From Gremmenia infestans (lineage: Eukaryota > Ascomycota > Leotiomycetes > Helotiales > Hamatocanthoscyphaceae): a stretch of 64,000 nucleotides of DNA. Below the pieces are notes generated by a model, which ran no database searches, had not been told where the DNA came from, and was given only the letters and a program-made list of their open reading frames with translations. Each line of letters begins with the position of its first letter. Position 1 is the stretch's first letter. The position numbers and the translations under genes were made by a program. The DNA is taken from assembly GCA_032629725.1 (NCBI GenBank), contig JAFEVB010000018.1, positions 496,001 to 560,000 of the forward strand, in the 5' to 3' direction. Of this stretch, positions 13,601 to 25,499 are shown piece after piece.

Positions 13601-15460
13601 TAGAGTAATAGAGAAAGTACTTATATAAAAGTATAAAGATAGCAGCTAGTATCTAGTAGTATACTACTCTAGGAAAATAATATCCGTAGAACTTAACTAT
13701 AATATATATAATAAAGAACTTCTAGTAATAGTTAAAGTATTATAGAAATAAAAAGTTTATCTTTAGAAAGCTAACTTTCTAGTAATAATTCTTACTAATT
13801 ATAAGAATCTTATTAGCTTTACTATAACTAAAGACTTAAATAGGCGGCAGATAAGATAGATAGAGACACTTGCTACCTATAACTTATAAATCAAATATAT
13901 AAAAGGAATAGAGAATATATATACTAATATGCTAAGTTGGAAGCTAGAGTATAAAGTAAAAAAGGAAATAAAAGGCATTGCGATCTTCTAGGAAGACGGT
14001 AATAACCTTATTTTAAATAGACGACAAATCGCAGCTGCAATCTATATTAATAGCAACCTATTTATAGATAAAATCAGATTAGTATATAAAGGGGATATAG
14101 TAGTAGAAGGCATCTTATAATACTTCTAGAAGAATATAAAAGGGCTTCTACTATATAAAAATAAGATATATATCCCTAAAAGCATCTAGAAAAAGTTTAT
14201 TAAGAAATAATATAAGCTACCAGCTTACGGATATTAAGGGAATACTAGAACCTAAAAAAGGCTTTTATAAAGATACTACTTTCTAGGTATATAAATAATA
14301 GTTAAGAAGGTTATTAGTAAGTATAATACTTATATATAGAATAAGATATTATAATACGCCTTATATAATATAATATAATCATCTAATATACTAAAGACTT
14401 CTTAGATATCTATTATATAGGACTTTATAGTTAAACTACTACTATTTAAGAATCTAATAATAGAAGTAGAATATAATTCTATCCTAGTTATTATAGATAG
14501 GTTAATAAAATACATCTATATAATACTCTATAAGAAGTTAAGTATAGCTAAGGACTTAGCTTAGGCATTTCTCTAAGTAGTAGTAGTAAACTATAGCGCG
14601 CTAGAAGAAATTATATTAGATAGAGATTAGCTCTTTACTTTAAAATTCTAGATAGTATTTATAGCTTTACTAGGTATTAAAAGAAAGCTATTAATAAGTT
14701 TTTATCTATAAACCGATAGATAAACTAAATAGATAAATTAGATAATAGAAATATATATCTAGTATTATATAAACTATAAGTAGAACAACTAGGTAGAACT
14801 TCTACTACTTGTCTAGTTTGTATATAATATATTAGCTGCGGAAAATATAAAGATCTTACTAGCATACGCGAATTATAGTTATAACCCTAAGGCCTACCGC
14901 TCTGCGATAATCTTAGGATTAGATAACTAATCTGCGACTATATAGGTAGAAAACCTTAAGGCATTTTAGAAGAAACTAGCTAGTAATCTGGTATTCTTTA
15001 TAAAAAGAGCAGTATTATACTATAATAGAAAATATAGTATAGAACCTATACTTAAAGAGGGGGATAAGATCTATCTAATATAAAAAAATATTAAGATAAA
15101 ACAACTAAGTATAAAACTAGATTATAAGAAGCTAGGGCTATTTAAAATTAAATAAGTTATAGGACTAGTTAACTATAAATTAGTACTACTTAAGATAATA
15201 AATATACACCTAGTATTCTATATATCTCTTCTTAAACTAGTACTACTAAAGGCGCTACCCGCGCCTATTATAGAAATCCAACTAGTTAACTCTAATACTA
15301 AATATAAAATCGAAGTAATACTAGACTATAAACGGGTTAGAGGAAGTATTAAGTACTTAGTTAAATAAATAAACTATCTACACTTAGAAAACACCTAGGA
15401 ACTAGGGATAATACTTAAGAACCTTAAGATATTTATAGACTATTAAGATTAGCACTCTAA
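10620..15460 (+). pseudogene. RIP-inactivated gag-pol-chromodomain polyprotein of element 1
   Basis: The frame is readable only as fragments. At about 11,357-11,400 a zinc knuckle reads Y-F-K-Y-R-L-P-K-Y-L-I-S-S-Y-R, matching C-x2-C-x4-H-x4-C with TGT-to-TAT and CAC-to-TAC changes. At about 13,138-13,165 the reverse transcriptase active site reads YYLNNILVY; the family has D-D where N-N now stands, a G-to-A effect. At about 15,300-15,400 a chromodomain (ILDYKRVRG...KYLVK) is followed by stops at positions where tryptophan is usual. It made the reverse transcriptase, RNase H and integrase of a chromovirus and cannot now be translated. Confidence 0.75.
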
Positions 15461-16095
15461 CCTAACTAGAACTAGTCCGAAGGATTATATATAGCTAGTA
15501 ATATAATAAAGGTAGGGTTATTAAAAGAGTTAGAACTAAGCAAAGAACTACTAGTAAGAAAGTTAGAAATAGAAGCAGGTAGAGCCTTCTACTTATACTA
15601 TCTACTTTTCTTTTTCTTAATCTTCTTTTTCTCCTTTAGAGCATTAAGCTTATTAAGGGTTTTAAGACTCTAATATAATATATTCTAAGTATAGCATTTA
15701 AACTTAAACTATTACTAATTAAGATATAATAGCTTTAAAAGCGTCTTCTATCTCTTTTACTCTAAATAAAGCTCTTTACGCTCTAGTATAAACTAGTTTG
15801 CAAGCAATAAGCTATAGATATTACACTTTGTTTTTAATTTTATATAAGTACTATATTTGCCTAAACTAGAGGATTTAGATATAATATACTCTAAGCCTTA
15901 GGATTTATAGTAAAAGCACTTTATATTAATAGAATAACTAGAAAAAACAATTTAGTTATAAAAGATAAAGCGCTTTTTATCTTTAATATTATAAATAGAT
16001 AGTATAATAAAAAGAAAGAAAGGCTATACTATAAGAAAGATATTTCTTTATATTATACTTAAGCGTAGAAACTACGCTAACCGAGAGAGGAATAG

Positions 16096-16527
16096 TATTA
16101 TAAATATAATATATAACTAAAGAATCTTAGGCTTAATATCTAGCTCTAGATATAGAAGAACTCTTAGTAGAAATAGGTTTTTCTTATATAAGTAAAAAAC
16201 GTTTTTCTAGTATATTAGTTATATAATAAACTAAGAAGGACTATAGGGATCCTTACGGCCTATTAGGATCTATTAGGATCTAAAGGCATAAAGGTTCTAT
16301 ATAAGGCTAGGTTATTACCTATTAGATAGAAGCTTTATATTTAACTTAAATAGTATTTTCTAATATATACTTATTACTTTATACTTTATAATAAGCTATA
16401 CTTTTAAGTATAGCAACTAGTAATCTATTAATAGATACCGATATTAACCTAATAATAACCTAGGTTCAGAGACCTACTTAAGTTATAAGACTTACTCTAG
16501 CGCTATATAAGCTAGGCGATCGTTATA
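16096..16527 (+). repeat. 3' LTR of gypsy element 1
   Basis: 432 bp, collinear with 10068-10499, and followed by the TTCTA duplication. Confidence 0.85.
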
Positions 16528-19500
16528 TTCTAGCTAGTACTTTTAAAAAAGTAGAGAAAAACTAATTTGCTTTTTTAAGTATTATTAAAATATATATATT
16601 TGCTTTTCTTTTAGTAGTACTAATCTATATTTATTTTAAGTCTAATATTAATATTTATAATATATTAAAAAAAAATTAGAAAAAAAGAAAAGTAAAAGTA
16701 AAAAAAAGAAAAAGTTTAAAAGTAAGAAAAAGAAGAAAAAAAAGAAAAATAAAAAAAAGAAAAGTAGAAAAAAAAGTTTAACCTTTAGGTTATTATTAAG
16801 CTCTAGCTTATCTTTAAGCTTTAACTTAAAGTAGATTATATTTCTAAGCTTTTTCTATTTTATACCTTTAGGCTTTCTTTATTCTATATTTATAAGCTTT
16901 TTTATATTTAGTGCCTATAGGCTTCTCTAGGTTCTATGCCTTTAGGCTTTAATAAAATAGTTCTTTTTATACTTTTCTAACTTTATAATAATATCTAATA
17001 TATTTTTATCTAACTTAATTACTTTCTTTAGTCTTTTTTTAATACTATTAAAGTAGAATTCTTAGCTAGATACTCTTAAAGTATATTCTTAGTATATAGT
17101 AAGTTAGATTTAGATTCTTATATATTATTTATAATAGAGAACTTCTTTTATTTTACTAAATATTATCTCTCTTTTTTTAGATTTTTATAGATCTAAATAG
17201 ACTTAACTTTCTATTTAAAATTGCTTTATATCTTAATTAGCTTTAGCTAGTATTATTTTCTAGCTATCTATACTATAGCTTTAGTAGAAAGATATAAAAT
17301 ATATTATAGATTTTATAGGTTTCTAGTAGCTTAAGCTAATATGCTTAGCTATAGTCTTTAATAATTCTTACTACTTTAAAAGGATCTAGAAACTAATCTA
17401 AGAGCTTTCTACTAGAATATAGTTAATATAGGTTTTTAGTTAATAAAATAACTTTATTACCTATATTAAATTAGATTGCTTTATATTTTATATTATAGAA
17501 TCTTTTTTATATATTAGTTGCTTCTTAAAAAGTAATTAAAAGCTTTTTCTATTTTATATATATAAGCTTTACTTTTTTTTCTACTATAGATACCTTTTTA
17601 TCTAGAATGTTATTCTTAATATTAGAGCTAAGTTTTAAATAAAAACTATAAAAAAGATAAAATAGAACGTTTTTAGTACTAGTATAAATTAAGTTATTAT
17701 ATATAAATTTAGCTAAAGCAAGTTTTAAATACTAGTTATTTTATTAGTAGTTATAGTAAGTTTATAGATAGAATTCTACTATCTAGTTCTATCTTTTTAT
17801 CTAGCTATTAGTTTATAGATAGAAAGTAGTAGTTAGATAGTATCTAGTTTATAAATACTATATAAATATCTCTTAGAATTTACTTATAAAGATAGAGCCT
17901 CTATTACTAGTTATACTCTTAAAAGTATTAAAATTCTTATAGATTATATTTATAAATAGGTTTATAAGTTCTAGAGATATAATTATCTTTTTTATAAAGA
18001 TATATTATATTATCTTTATTATTCTATTAATTACTACTAGAAGAGTATTATATATCTAGCTATATTTTTTATATAGTAGCAAATCTATAATAAAGTCTAT
18101 AGTAATTTTTTTCTATAGCTTATTAGAAATAGAGATTAGAGCTAACTTATTATATAGTTAGTACTTTTTTATTTTTTCTAATAGACTTTATATATTTAAA
18201 TATACTTTTTAATATTTTTTCTTAAGCTTTACTAGAAGTACTTTCTTTATACTAGTTCTAGTATATATTATATACTAAAGTAGTTTATAATAGTACTATT
18301 ATAATAAAGATATAAAATCTTCTATCTAATTAACTTTTCTTTTAGTATATAGATAGCTTTTTAAAATCTTAAGAAACTATCTATATCTATTCTCTAATAT
18401 TCTTTAGACCTAGCTTAGTAAGATACTAGAACTAATTTAAATTCTTTATTAATTATAAAGCTATTAAGATTTTATAACTATAGAAGCGTTTTTAAAATTA
18501 ATAGTAATATAGAACTATTTACTATTTTAAATAATACTAATATAATAGCTATTATCTATAGCATATACTATTTACAACTAGCTATACTAGCAACTAGCTT
18601 ATTATCTTTAAAATTTACTTCTTTATAAAATAGCTCTAGCTTATAGCTAGTATAAAGGTGTTTTATTTTCACTTTAGTCTAGATATAGAACTCTTTTACT
18701 AAACTAGCAACTTTTATTTTAGTTTCTAAAATAGAAAGTAAAACTATTTTATTTTAGCTTTAGTTACTATTCTTTTTTATTAAGTCTAGCTTTTATAAAG
18801 GTTTATTTATAAAGTTAAATAATCTAGTTTTATATTTAATACTAAAATTAAATTAGACTAGGCTTTCTATCTAGTATGCTTAGCGTCTATTTAAAATCCT
18901 TTTTATTATAAAGTATTTTAAATTATTATAGTTTGTTTATATTATAATTATCTTAGATATATCTTAAAGATATTAGCTTTATTATTTAAATATAAATACT
19001 ATTACTATTAACTTTTAATTATAAATCTTATATTTTTCTTTAATAGAAAATAGCTTCTTTAAGAAAAATATAATAGAATACTATCTTCTATTAAATAGTT
19101 AAAATAGGATACTTCTAAGAGTATATAAAAAAGCATCTATCTTAACTCTAATTTATAATATTAGATTAAAGTGCTATAGTAGAAAAGCTTTTTAAAAGTA
19201 TATCTATAATAAAGTAAAAGCTTAGAAAACTTTAAATATAAGATAAAATAGTTCTAACTTTCTCTTTTTCTATATACTTTTTAGTATATCTATTAGAGAA
19301 TAAGTAATATAAAAGTAGTTTTTAATAAACTTTCTATAGAAGTTAGTAAACTTTAAGAATACTTAGATATTATAGAAAGATATAAAAATAGACTAGTTTT
19401 TAACTACTTCTACTTTAGTTAGATTTATTTTAACTTTTTTAAACTTTATAATAAAACCTAAGAATTCTATTATATTAGTTCTAAATTTATACTTCTTTAG

Positions 19501-20994
19501 GTTTATATATAGCTTATATATATTAAGCTTTTTAAGTATCTTCTAAATAGCCTCTATATGTTTTTTAGGATCTTCTAAAAAAATAAGAATATTATCTAAA
19601 TAGACTATATATATAATATCTACTAGATCTACTAATACTTAATTAATATAAGATTAAAAAGTGGTAGAAGTATTTATAAAGCTAAAAGATAAAATATAGT
19701 ACTTAAAGTATCTATATTTAGTCTAAAAAGCTATCTTCTACTTATCTCTTTTATAAATTTAAAAATAATAGTAGACATTTTTAAGATCTAATTTAGTAAA
19801 CCTTTTATACCGCCGGAAATAGTCTAGGGTCTTACTAATAAAAGATAGTAGTATATAGTTCTTAATAGTTATTATATTTAGCTTTTAATAGTTTATATAT
19901 AGCTTTAGACCTTTATTCTTTTTAGATATAAATATAATTAAAGCTCTAGCTAAGCTTATAGACCTTTAGATCTATCTTTTAGCTTAACTAGTTTCTAGAT
20001 ACTTATAGAGGATAGCTAATTCTAATTTAGCTAAAGGATAGATAGATTCTTAAAAAGGCTTCTTACTTAGCTTAAGATTAATTTAGTACTTTATTAAATA
20101 ATAGTTAAAGAGTATTCTAGCTATCTTATTATTAAAAATATAAAGAAAGTCTAAGTATTTAATAAAGACTCTCTAGACTTAACTTATAGCAGTTTTAAGA
20201 ACTATATAATAAGTAATCTTTTTTCTAATAGTTTTCTTAAACTAGTAAATACTAATAAAAGAGACCTAAGACCTCTTAAATAGATATTATTATATTTTTA
20301 ATTAAAATCTAATTATAGAATTAATAGCTTCTAGCTAAAAGAATTCTAGTATAAATAAGATATTAGAAATATTAAAGTTATAGAAAATAAAATTATACTA
20401 GTAGGTTCTTATATATCTCTTAAAGTTAGTAGCTATTATATTAGTATTATAAATTCTATAAATAATAACTTTTTTTCTTTTTATAATTACTAGTATAATT
20501 CTATTATCTCTTAGCATCTAACTATATTTAATAGCTAGCGTCTACTTTATAATATTACTCTTAGCTTTACTATTAAGTAGTATCTATTTAATTTTTATTT
20601 TACTTTTAATATTATAAATAGTTATAAAAATAATAATTCTCTACTATTACTATATTTTATCTAACCTTTTTAGTATACTAAAGATTAGATATAGTTATTT
20701 CCTATAGGTTTTCTAAACTAGAAGTAGTTTAAGAATATATAATCCGCTTTATTATAATTATAGCACTTAATACTATTAGAGCACTTATTAATATAGTATC
20801 TTTTTTTTCTATAAGTATAATACTATTAAGTATTAGTTAAGATCTTTCTAATAGATATCTAATTAGTTTTACTAAACTTTCTCTTTATTTAAAGCATAGA
20901 CGTTAGCGTATTATAGTATAGTAGAGGATAGTATATATTCTATTATAGTTTTAAAAAACCTTTACTTTTATAGTATTTTCTTTCTAACTACTTC
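16528..20994 (-). mobile_element. Ty3/gypsy retrotransposon relic B (minus strand)
   Basis: This is heavily RIP-degraded. On the minus strand, a zinc-knuckle-like stretch lies near 20,750-20,800 and reverse transcriptase near 19,300-19,850, with the active site reading VYLDNIL (the second D of the DD pair changed to N). The integrase C-terminus lies near 17,270-17,480 and reads 'LLTKNL...KLLD-FLDPFKV-RIIKD', a typical GPY/F module. The purine-rich plus-strand tract at about 16,660-16,785 lies beyond its 3' end. Its sequence differs from relic A, so it is a separate family or lineage. Limits are set by the neighbouring insertions; its own LTRs were not identified. Confidence 0.65.
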
Positions 20995-22076
20995 TATTAG
21001 AAACCTAATATAATATAAAAAGAAGATTATATAACTAGTTATATAATCTATATTTTAAATAAAAGTTATATAACTACTAAAGCTTAGTATAGTACTAAGA
21101 AATGAAACTATATAAAAAAGCTTCTATCTCTTTTACTTAGCTCTCTAGATATTATAATACTATTAATTCTAGTATCTATTTTACTTTACTTATTAGTTTT
21201 TTATATAATAATATCTCTATTTTTTAAGAAAGCAAGCTATTATAGATATAAAGTAAAAGTAGATGCAAATTAGATCTAGTAGAGGATTTTTTACTTTAGA
21301 TAAAAAAACTTTTTTTCTACTATAAAAATAATAAATATATAAAGCTAGTAGAGCTAGTAGAAAAAGAGAGAAAGTAAAAAACTAGATAAAAGAAAGAAAA
21401 AAAGAACTACTTCTTTTATATCTTAATAGATATAAACTCTCTAGCTATCTACTAATCTAGATATAACTAGATAAAATAGATAAAGTTTAACTTTTTTATA
21501 AAGGTCTAAAAAGTAATATAAAAGCGATTTAAATAAAAAATAGATATAGTATAAAAGAAAGCTACTACTACTATTATAAAAGCTATTACTACTATTTAAT
21601 TTAAATATATATTATAAAAAAACGCTTATAGAAGCTAAGCTATTTATAGAGAAAATAGTAAAAATCTTTTACTAAAATAATAGATAGTTTTTTTATATAG
21701 ATTAAAATAAGATTATCTACTATTTTTTATCTTTTATAAAAAGACCTATATAGCTATAGAATATAGATAAAAAAAAAGCCTTTTTTACTTAAAATAACTT
21801 TATAGCTTAGATAAAAGATATAATTAAGAACTTTATATTATAGCAATTTAATATAATAAGAGAGTATAAGGCCTACTAGCAGAAATATAGATCTGTATTT
21901 AGTAAAGTAGAAAAAAAGATAGTATTCTTATATAAAAGTATAAACAATTTTATAAATAAGCTAGCTTTTTTAAAATAAAAGCTAGAATATAACTAAGATA
22001 GTAATACTAGAAAAGTAAATACTTTTTTTTTAAAGCTATTTTATAAATTATAGTATAAGCTTCTATAATAGATAGA
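20995..22076 (+). mobile_element. Small LTR element, copy 2 (5' LTR and partial interior)
   Basis: A 211-bp LTR (20995-21205) and about 870 bp of interior match 3342-4420 of copy 1 in order and orientation. The copy stops abruptly at the lone LTR starting at 22077. Differences from copy 1 are mostly A/G and C/T transitions. Confidence 0.7.
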
Positions 22077-22561
22077 TATTATAGATATAATATATAACTA
22101 AGAGACCTTAGACTTAGTATCTGGCCTTAGATATAAAAAAACCTCTAGGAGGAAGATTATAGTCTTATATATATATATTTAGGTATATTTATTCTTATAT
22201 AAGCCTACTAACGTTTGGTTATTATACTATATAACTAGTTATATAATACGATTAACTAGTCGACTAGCAAGCAGTCGACCGGACTAATAGTAGTTAAGTC
22301 GACTATGGTTAATCTATAGTATAAAGGTTCTATATAAAGCTAGGTTGTTATCTATTAGATAGGAGCTTTATACTTAACTTAAATAGTATTTCCTAATATA
22401 CGCTTATTACTTTATACTTTATAATAAGCTATACTTCTAAGTATAGCAACTAGTAATCTATTAATAGATACTAATATTAACCTAATAATAACCTAGATCC
22501 AGAGACCTAACTTAAGTTATAAGACTTATCTTAGCACTATATAAGCTAGGCGATCGTTATA
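22077..22561 (+). mobile_element. Lone LTR of the gypsy element-3 subfamily
   Basis: A 485-bp sequence starts TATTATAGATATAATATA and ends GATCGTTATA. Its middle matches the element-3 U3 type (GTCGACTAG motifs), not the element-1 type. Candidate duplications ATAGA (22072-22076) and GTAGA (22562-22566) differ by one transition. The flanks are not contiguous parts of one host copy: plus-strand copy 2 lies on the left and inverted copy 3 on the right. The junction may therefore come from recombination rather than a clean solo-LTR event. Confidence 0.7.
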
Positions 22562-23950
22562 GTAGAAGCCTTTTTATATAATTTTACTTCTTAGCGCTAT
22601 ACTAAGCTTTAGTAGTTATATAACTTTCACTTAAAATCCAGGTTATATAACTAGTTATATAATCTCTTTTTTATATTATATTAGGTTTCTAATATAACTT
22701 TCTTCTTTAGAACCTAGTTCTCTAGAGCATCTAGCTTTTATATAACTCTTATATACCCTTTATATCACCTTTATATCACTTTATATATAAGCTACTAAGA
22801 CTATAATAAACCTAGAAAACCTTATAGGAAAAACCTAGGAAGTATAGTCTAGTATAAGGCCTTTAAATTGCTCTATATAGCTTCTAAATATACTTTATTT
22901 TTAGGTTATAAAATTATCTTTACTAGGTTATCTACTATATATCTACTATATATCTATATACTATTTATATACTTTATTTTAAAACTATAAAAACCGTTTT
23001 TTAAGCTATATTTAAATTATTTTTAGTATATATCTATTATATATCTATATGCTATCTACTAGTTATTTAATACTATCTCTTTTTCTAGATCTAGTCTCTA
23101 GATTATAATTAGCTTATATTATATAAAAATCAGAGCTACTTTTTTACTTTTAGTCTTAATTTAGCTGCATTTTTAGCTATATTATACTTTCTTATATATG
23201 CTACTTTTTCTCTTTTGCTTTTTTTATATAATACTTTAACTAAAGCATTTTTTAGTATTTATATCCTACTTTTAAATAAGCTCCGCTTTACTTATAGCTA
23301 GCTAAAATAGTTATATATTACTACTTTTTACTTAATATTCTTAAGCAGCTTAGTATATTCTTAGATAGTATTCTAGTATATTTTTAAACTATCTAGTTAC
23401 TAGCATTTTCTTAATATTCTTAAGCAGTTTAGTATATTCTTAGATAATATCTTAGTATATTTTTAAACTATCTAGTTACTAGTATCTTATATATACTTTT
23501 TAGTAACTTCTCTTTTAAAAGCTTTTTAAACTAGAAATAGATAGAAAATATATTATATTTAGACTATTTTAAATAGTTTTTAGTAAAATAACCTTTACTT
23601 TAATATTTAAAATACTATATCTTAAAGTAGTAGTATAGTATATATCTAATCTATTTATAGCTATAGTATAGTCTCTTTTAGCTTCTTTTTCTCTTTTGCT
23701 TTATTTTAGACTTAAAGGATTTAAAAGCTTATTAGCGCTTAGATAGATATAAACTAAAGATATAGATATACTTATTTTATCTTAGCGCTTACTTTATATA
23801 TTAGACTATATATAATATAGTAGTATAAGTTATAAAGAGGTTTATCTACTATAGAAGCTTATATTATAATTTATAGAATAGCTTTAAAAAAAAGGTATTT
23901 GCTTTTCTAGTATTACTATCTTCTTTTTATATTATATCAGGTTTCTAATA
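22562..23950 (-). mobile_element. Small LTR element, copy 3 (inverted, internally deleted)
   Basis: This reads on the minus strand. At the left it has a truncated LTR, then the 3' interior matching about 4,360-5,490 of copy 1. At the right only about 30 bp of 5' LTR (TTAGAAACCTGATATAATAT) is joined directly to the interior at GATAGTAATACTAG. Most of the 5' LTR and about 800 bp of 5' interior are missing. A partial internal duplication around 23,330-23,470 repeats a segment containing CTTAGATA. Confidence 0.6.
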
Positions 23951-24381
23951 ATATAAAAGTATTTAAAAAAGCTAAAAGATAAAATAAGCTATATAAATTA
24001 ATTATAATTAATAGAGAAACCTATATAGTCTAGATGCTATATAGCTTTATAAAATTTAGATCTATAGTTATAAAGCTATACTTAATTAATAATACTTTAT
24101 AAATTAATAATATTATTACTTAAGATAGAAAAATACTACTTAATAAAAATACTATTTATATAGAAAGCTTATAATCTAAAAAGAAAAGCTATAGATAACT
24201 AAAAAGATTAAAGAATAAGTAAAGATAATTATAATCTAAGAACTTTTTAAAATAATACTATAATAAAATTAATAAGAATAGTAATTAGATTATAATAGTA
24301 TATATTATATAAAAGAAAAAAATAGATATTAAGCTATTATTAAAGCTTTAATAGAAAAACAAAATTATAATACTAGGTAAG
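23951..24381 (+). pseudogene. Ty1/copia relic, 5' fragment
   Basis: RIP-degraded plus-strand frame that continues after the element-3 insertion at 30944. The conceptual peptide is rich in K/I/L with stops at former glutamine codons. It is recognised by continuity with the copia reverse transcriptase in the 3' fragment and by the shared GTAAG duplication at the break. Confidence 0.5.
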
Positions 24382-24864
24382 TATAATGATCGCCTAGCTT
24401 ATATAGTACTAGGGTAAGTCTTATAACTTAAGTTAGGTCCCTAGACCTAGGTTATTATTAGGTTAATATTAGTATCTATTAATAGATTACTAGTTGCTAT
24501 ACTTAGGGGTATAGCTTATTATAAAGTATAAAGTAATAAGCGTATATTAGAAAATACTATTTAAGTTAAGTATAAAGCTTTTATCTAATAGGTAATAACC
24601 TAGCTTTATATAGAACCTTTATGCTACTAGTCGACCCTAGTTAACTTAACTACTATTAATCTAGTCGACTGCTTGCTAGTCGACTAGTTAATCGTATTAT
24701 ATAACTAATTATATAGTATAATAATAAAATGTTAGTAGGCCTACTTTTTAATAAATATACCTAAATATATATATAAGACTATAACCTTCCTTCTAGAGGT
24801 TCTTCTATGTCTAAAGCTAGATACTAAGCCTAAGGTCCCCTAGTTATATATTATATTCATAATA
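24382..24864 (-). repeat. 3' LTR of gypsy element 3 (left copy)
   Basis: 483 bp, collinear with 30461-30943. The differences seen are transitions (for example GTACTAGGG against GTGCTAGAG). Confidence 0.85.
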
Positions 24865-25499
24865 CTATTCCTCTCCTAGTTAGCATCGTTCTAACGCTTA
24901 AGTATAATATAGAAAAACATCTTATTAAGCCTACGGCCTTCTTCTTTTCCTATTATGCTACCTAAACGTAACAGCGACCAATATTCTCTTTCTTTTAGTA
25001 ATACTATAGAAAAGACTAGTAAATAAAACATAGCTCTTTATTCTTATTATAAAAGGAGCAAAAGATAGTATATAGCGCTTTGTAATATTAAATACACTTA
25101 TTATACTAAGTGTATCTGCTAGGGCAAAACCTGCGATATTTACTAGGTAAATTAGATACCTAAAGTTATAAAGTAGGAGTTACTAAAGCGTTAGCGCTAA
25201 AAACTTTATACTAAGAAAGCTAAGGCTTTTACGAAGATCCTGCGACTTAAGAAACTTTAAAAGGCGTTAGATAAAAAGGAGTAGCGTATAATCGCTGCTA
25301 GTTTAAATTCTTTTAATAAGCTTAATACTTTTAAGAAAAAGAAGCGGAAAAAGCGTAAAAGGAAAAAGTATAAGCGTAAGGGCCTGCCTGCTTCTCTTAG
25401 TATTAGGTCTAGTAACAGCCCTTTTTCTTATTCTAATCCTTTTAATAACCCTGTCTTTATTATATCTTTTGCGGCGTATAATCCCTTAGATCCGTTCTA

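Larger units (their letters stand above)
10068..16527 (+). mobile_element. Full-length chromodomain Ty3/gypsy element 1 (plus strand)
   Basis: Two 432-bp LTRs (10068-10499 and 16096-16527) bracket an interior of about 5.6 kb. The 5-bp duplication TTCTA occurs at 10063-10067 and 16528-16532, so this is a complete single insertion. GC is clearly higher than in the surrounding relics, but every frame carries many stops. The interior order is gag with zinc knuckle, protease/RT/RNase H, integrase and a C-terminal chromodomain, which defines a chromovirus. Element 3 at 24382-30943 is a close relative in the opposite orientation with a different U3 segment. Confidence 0.85.
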
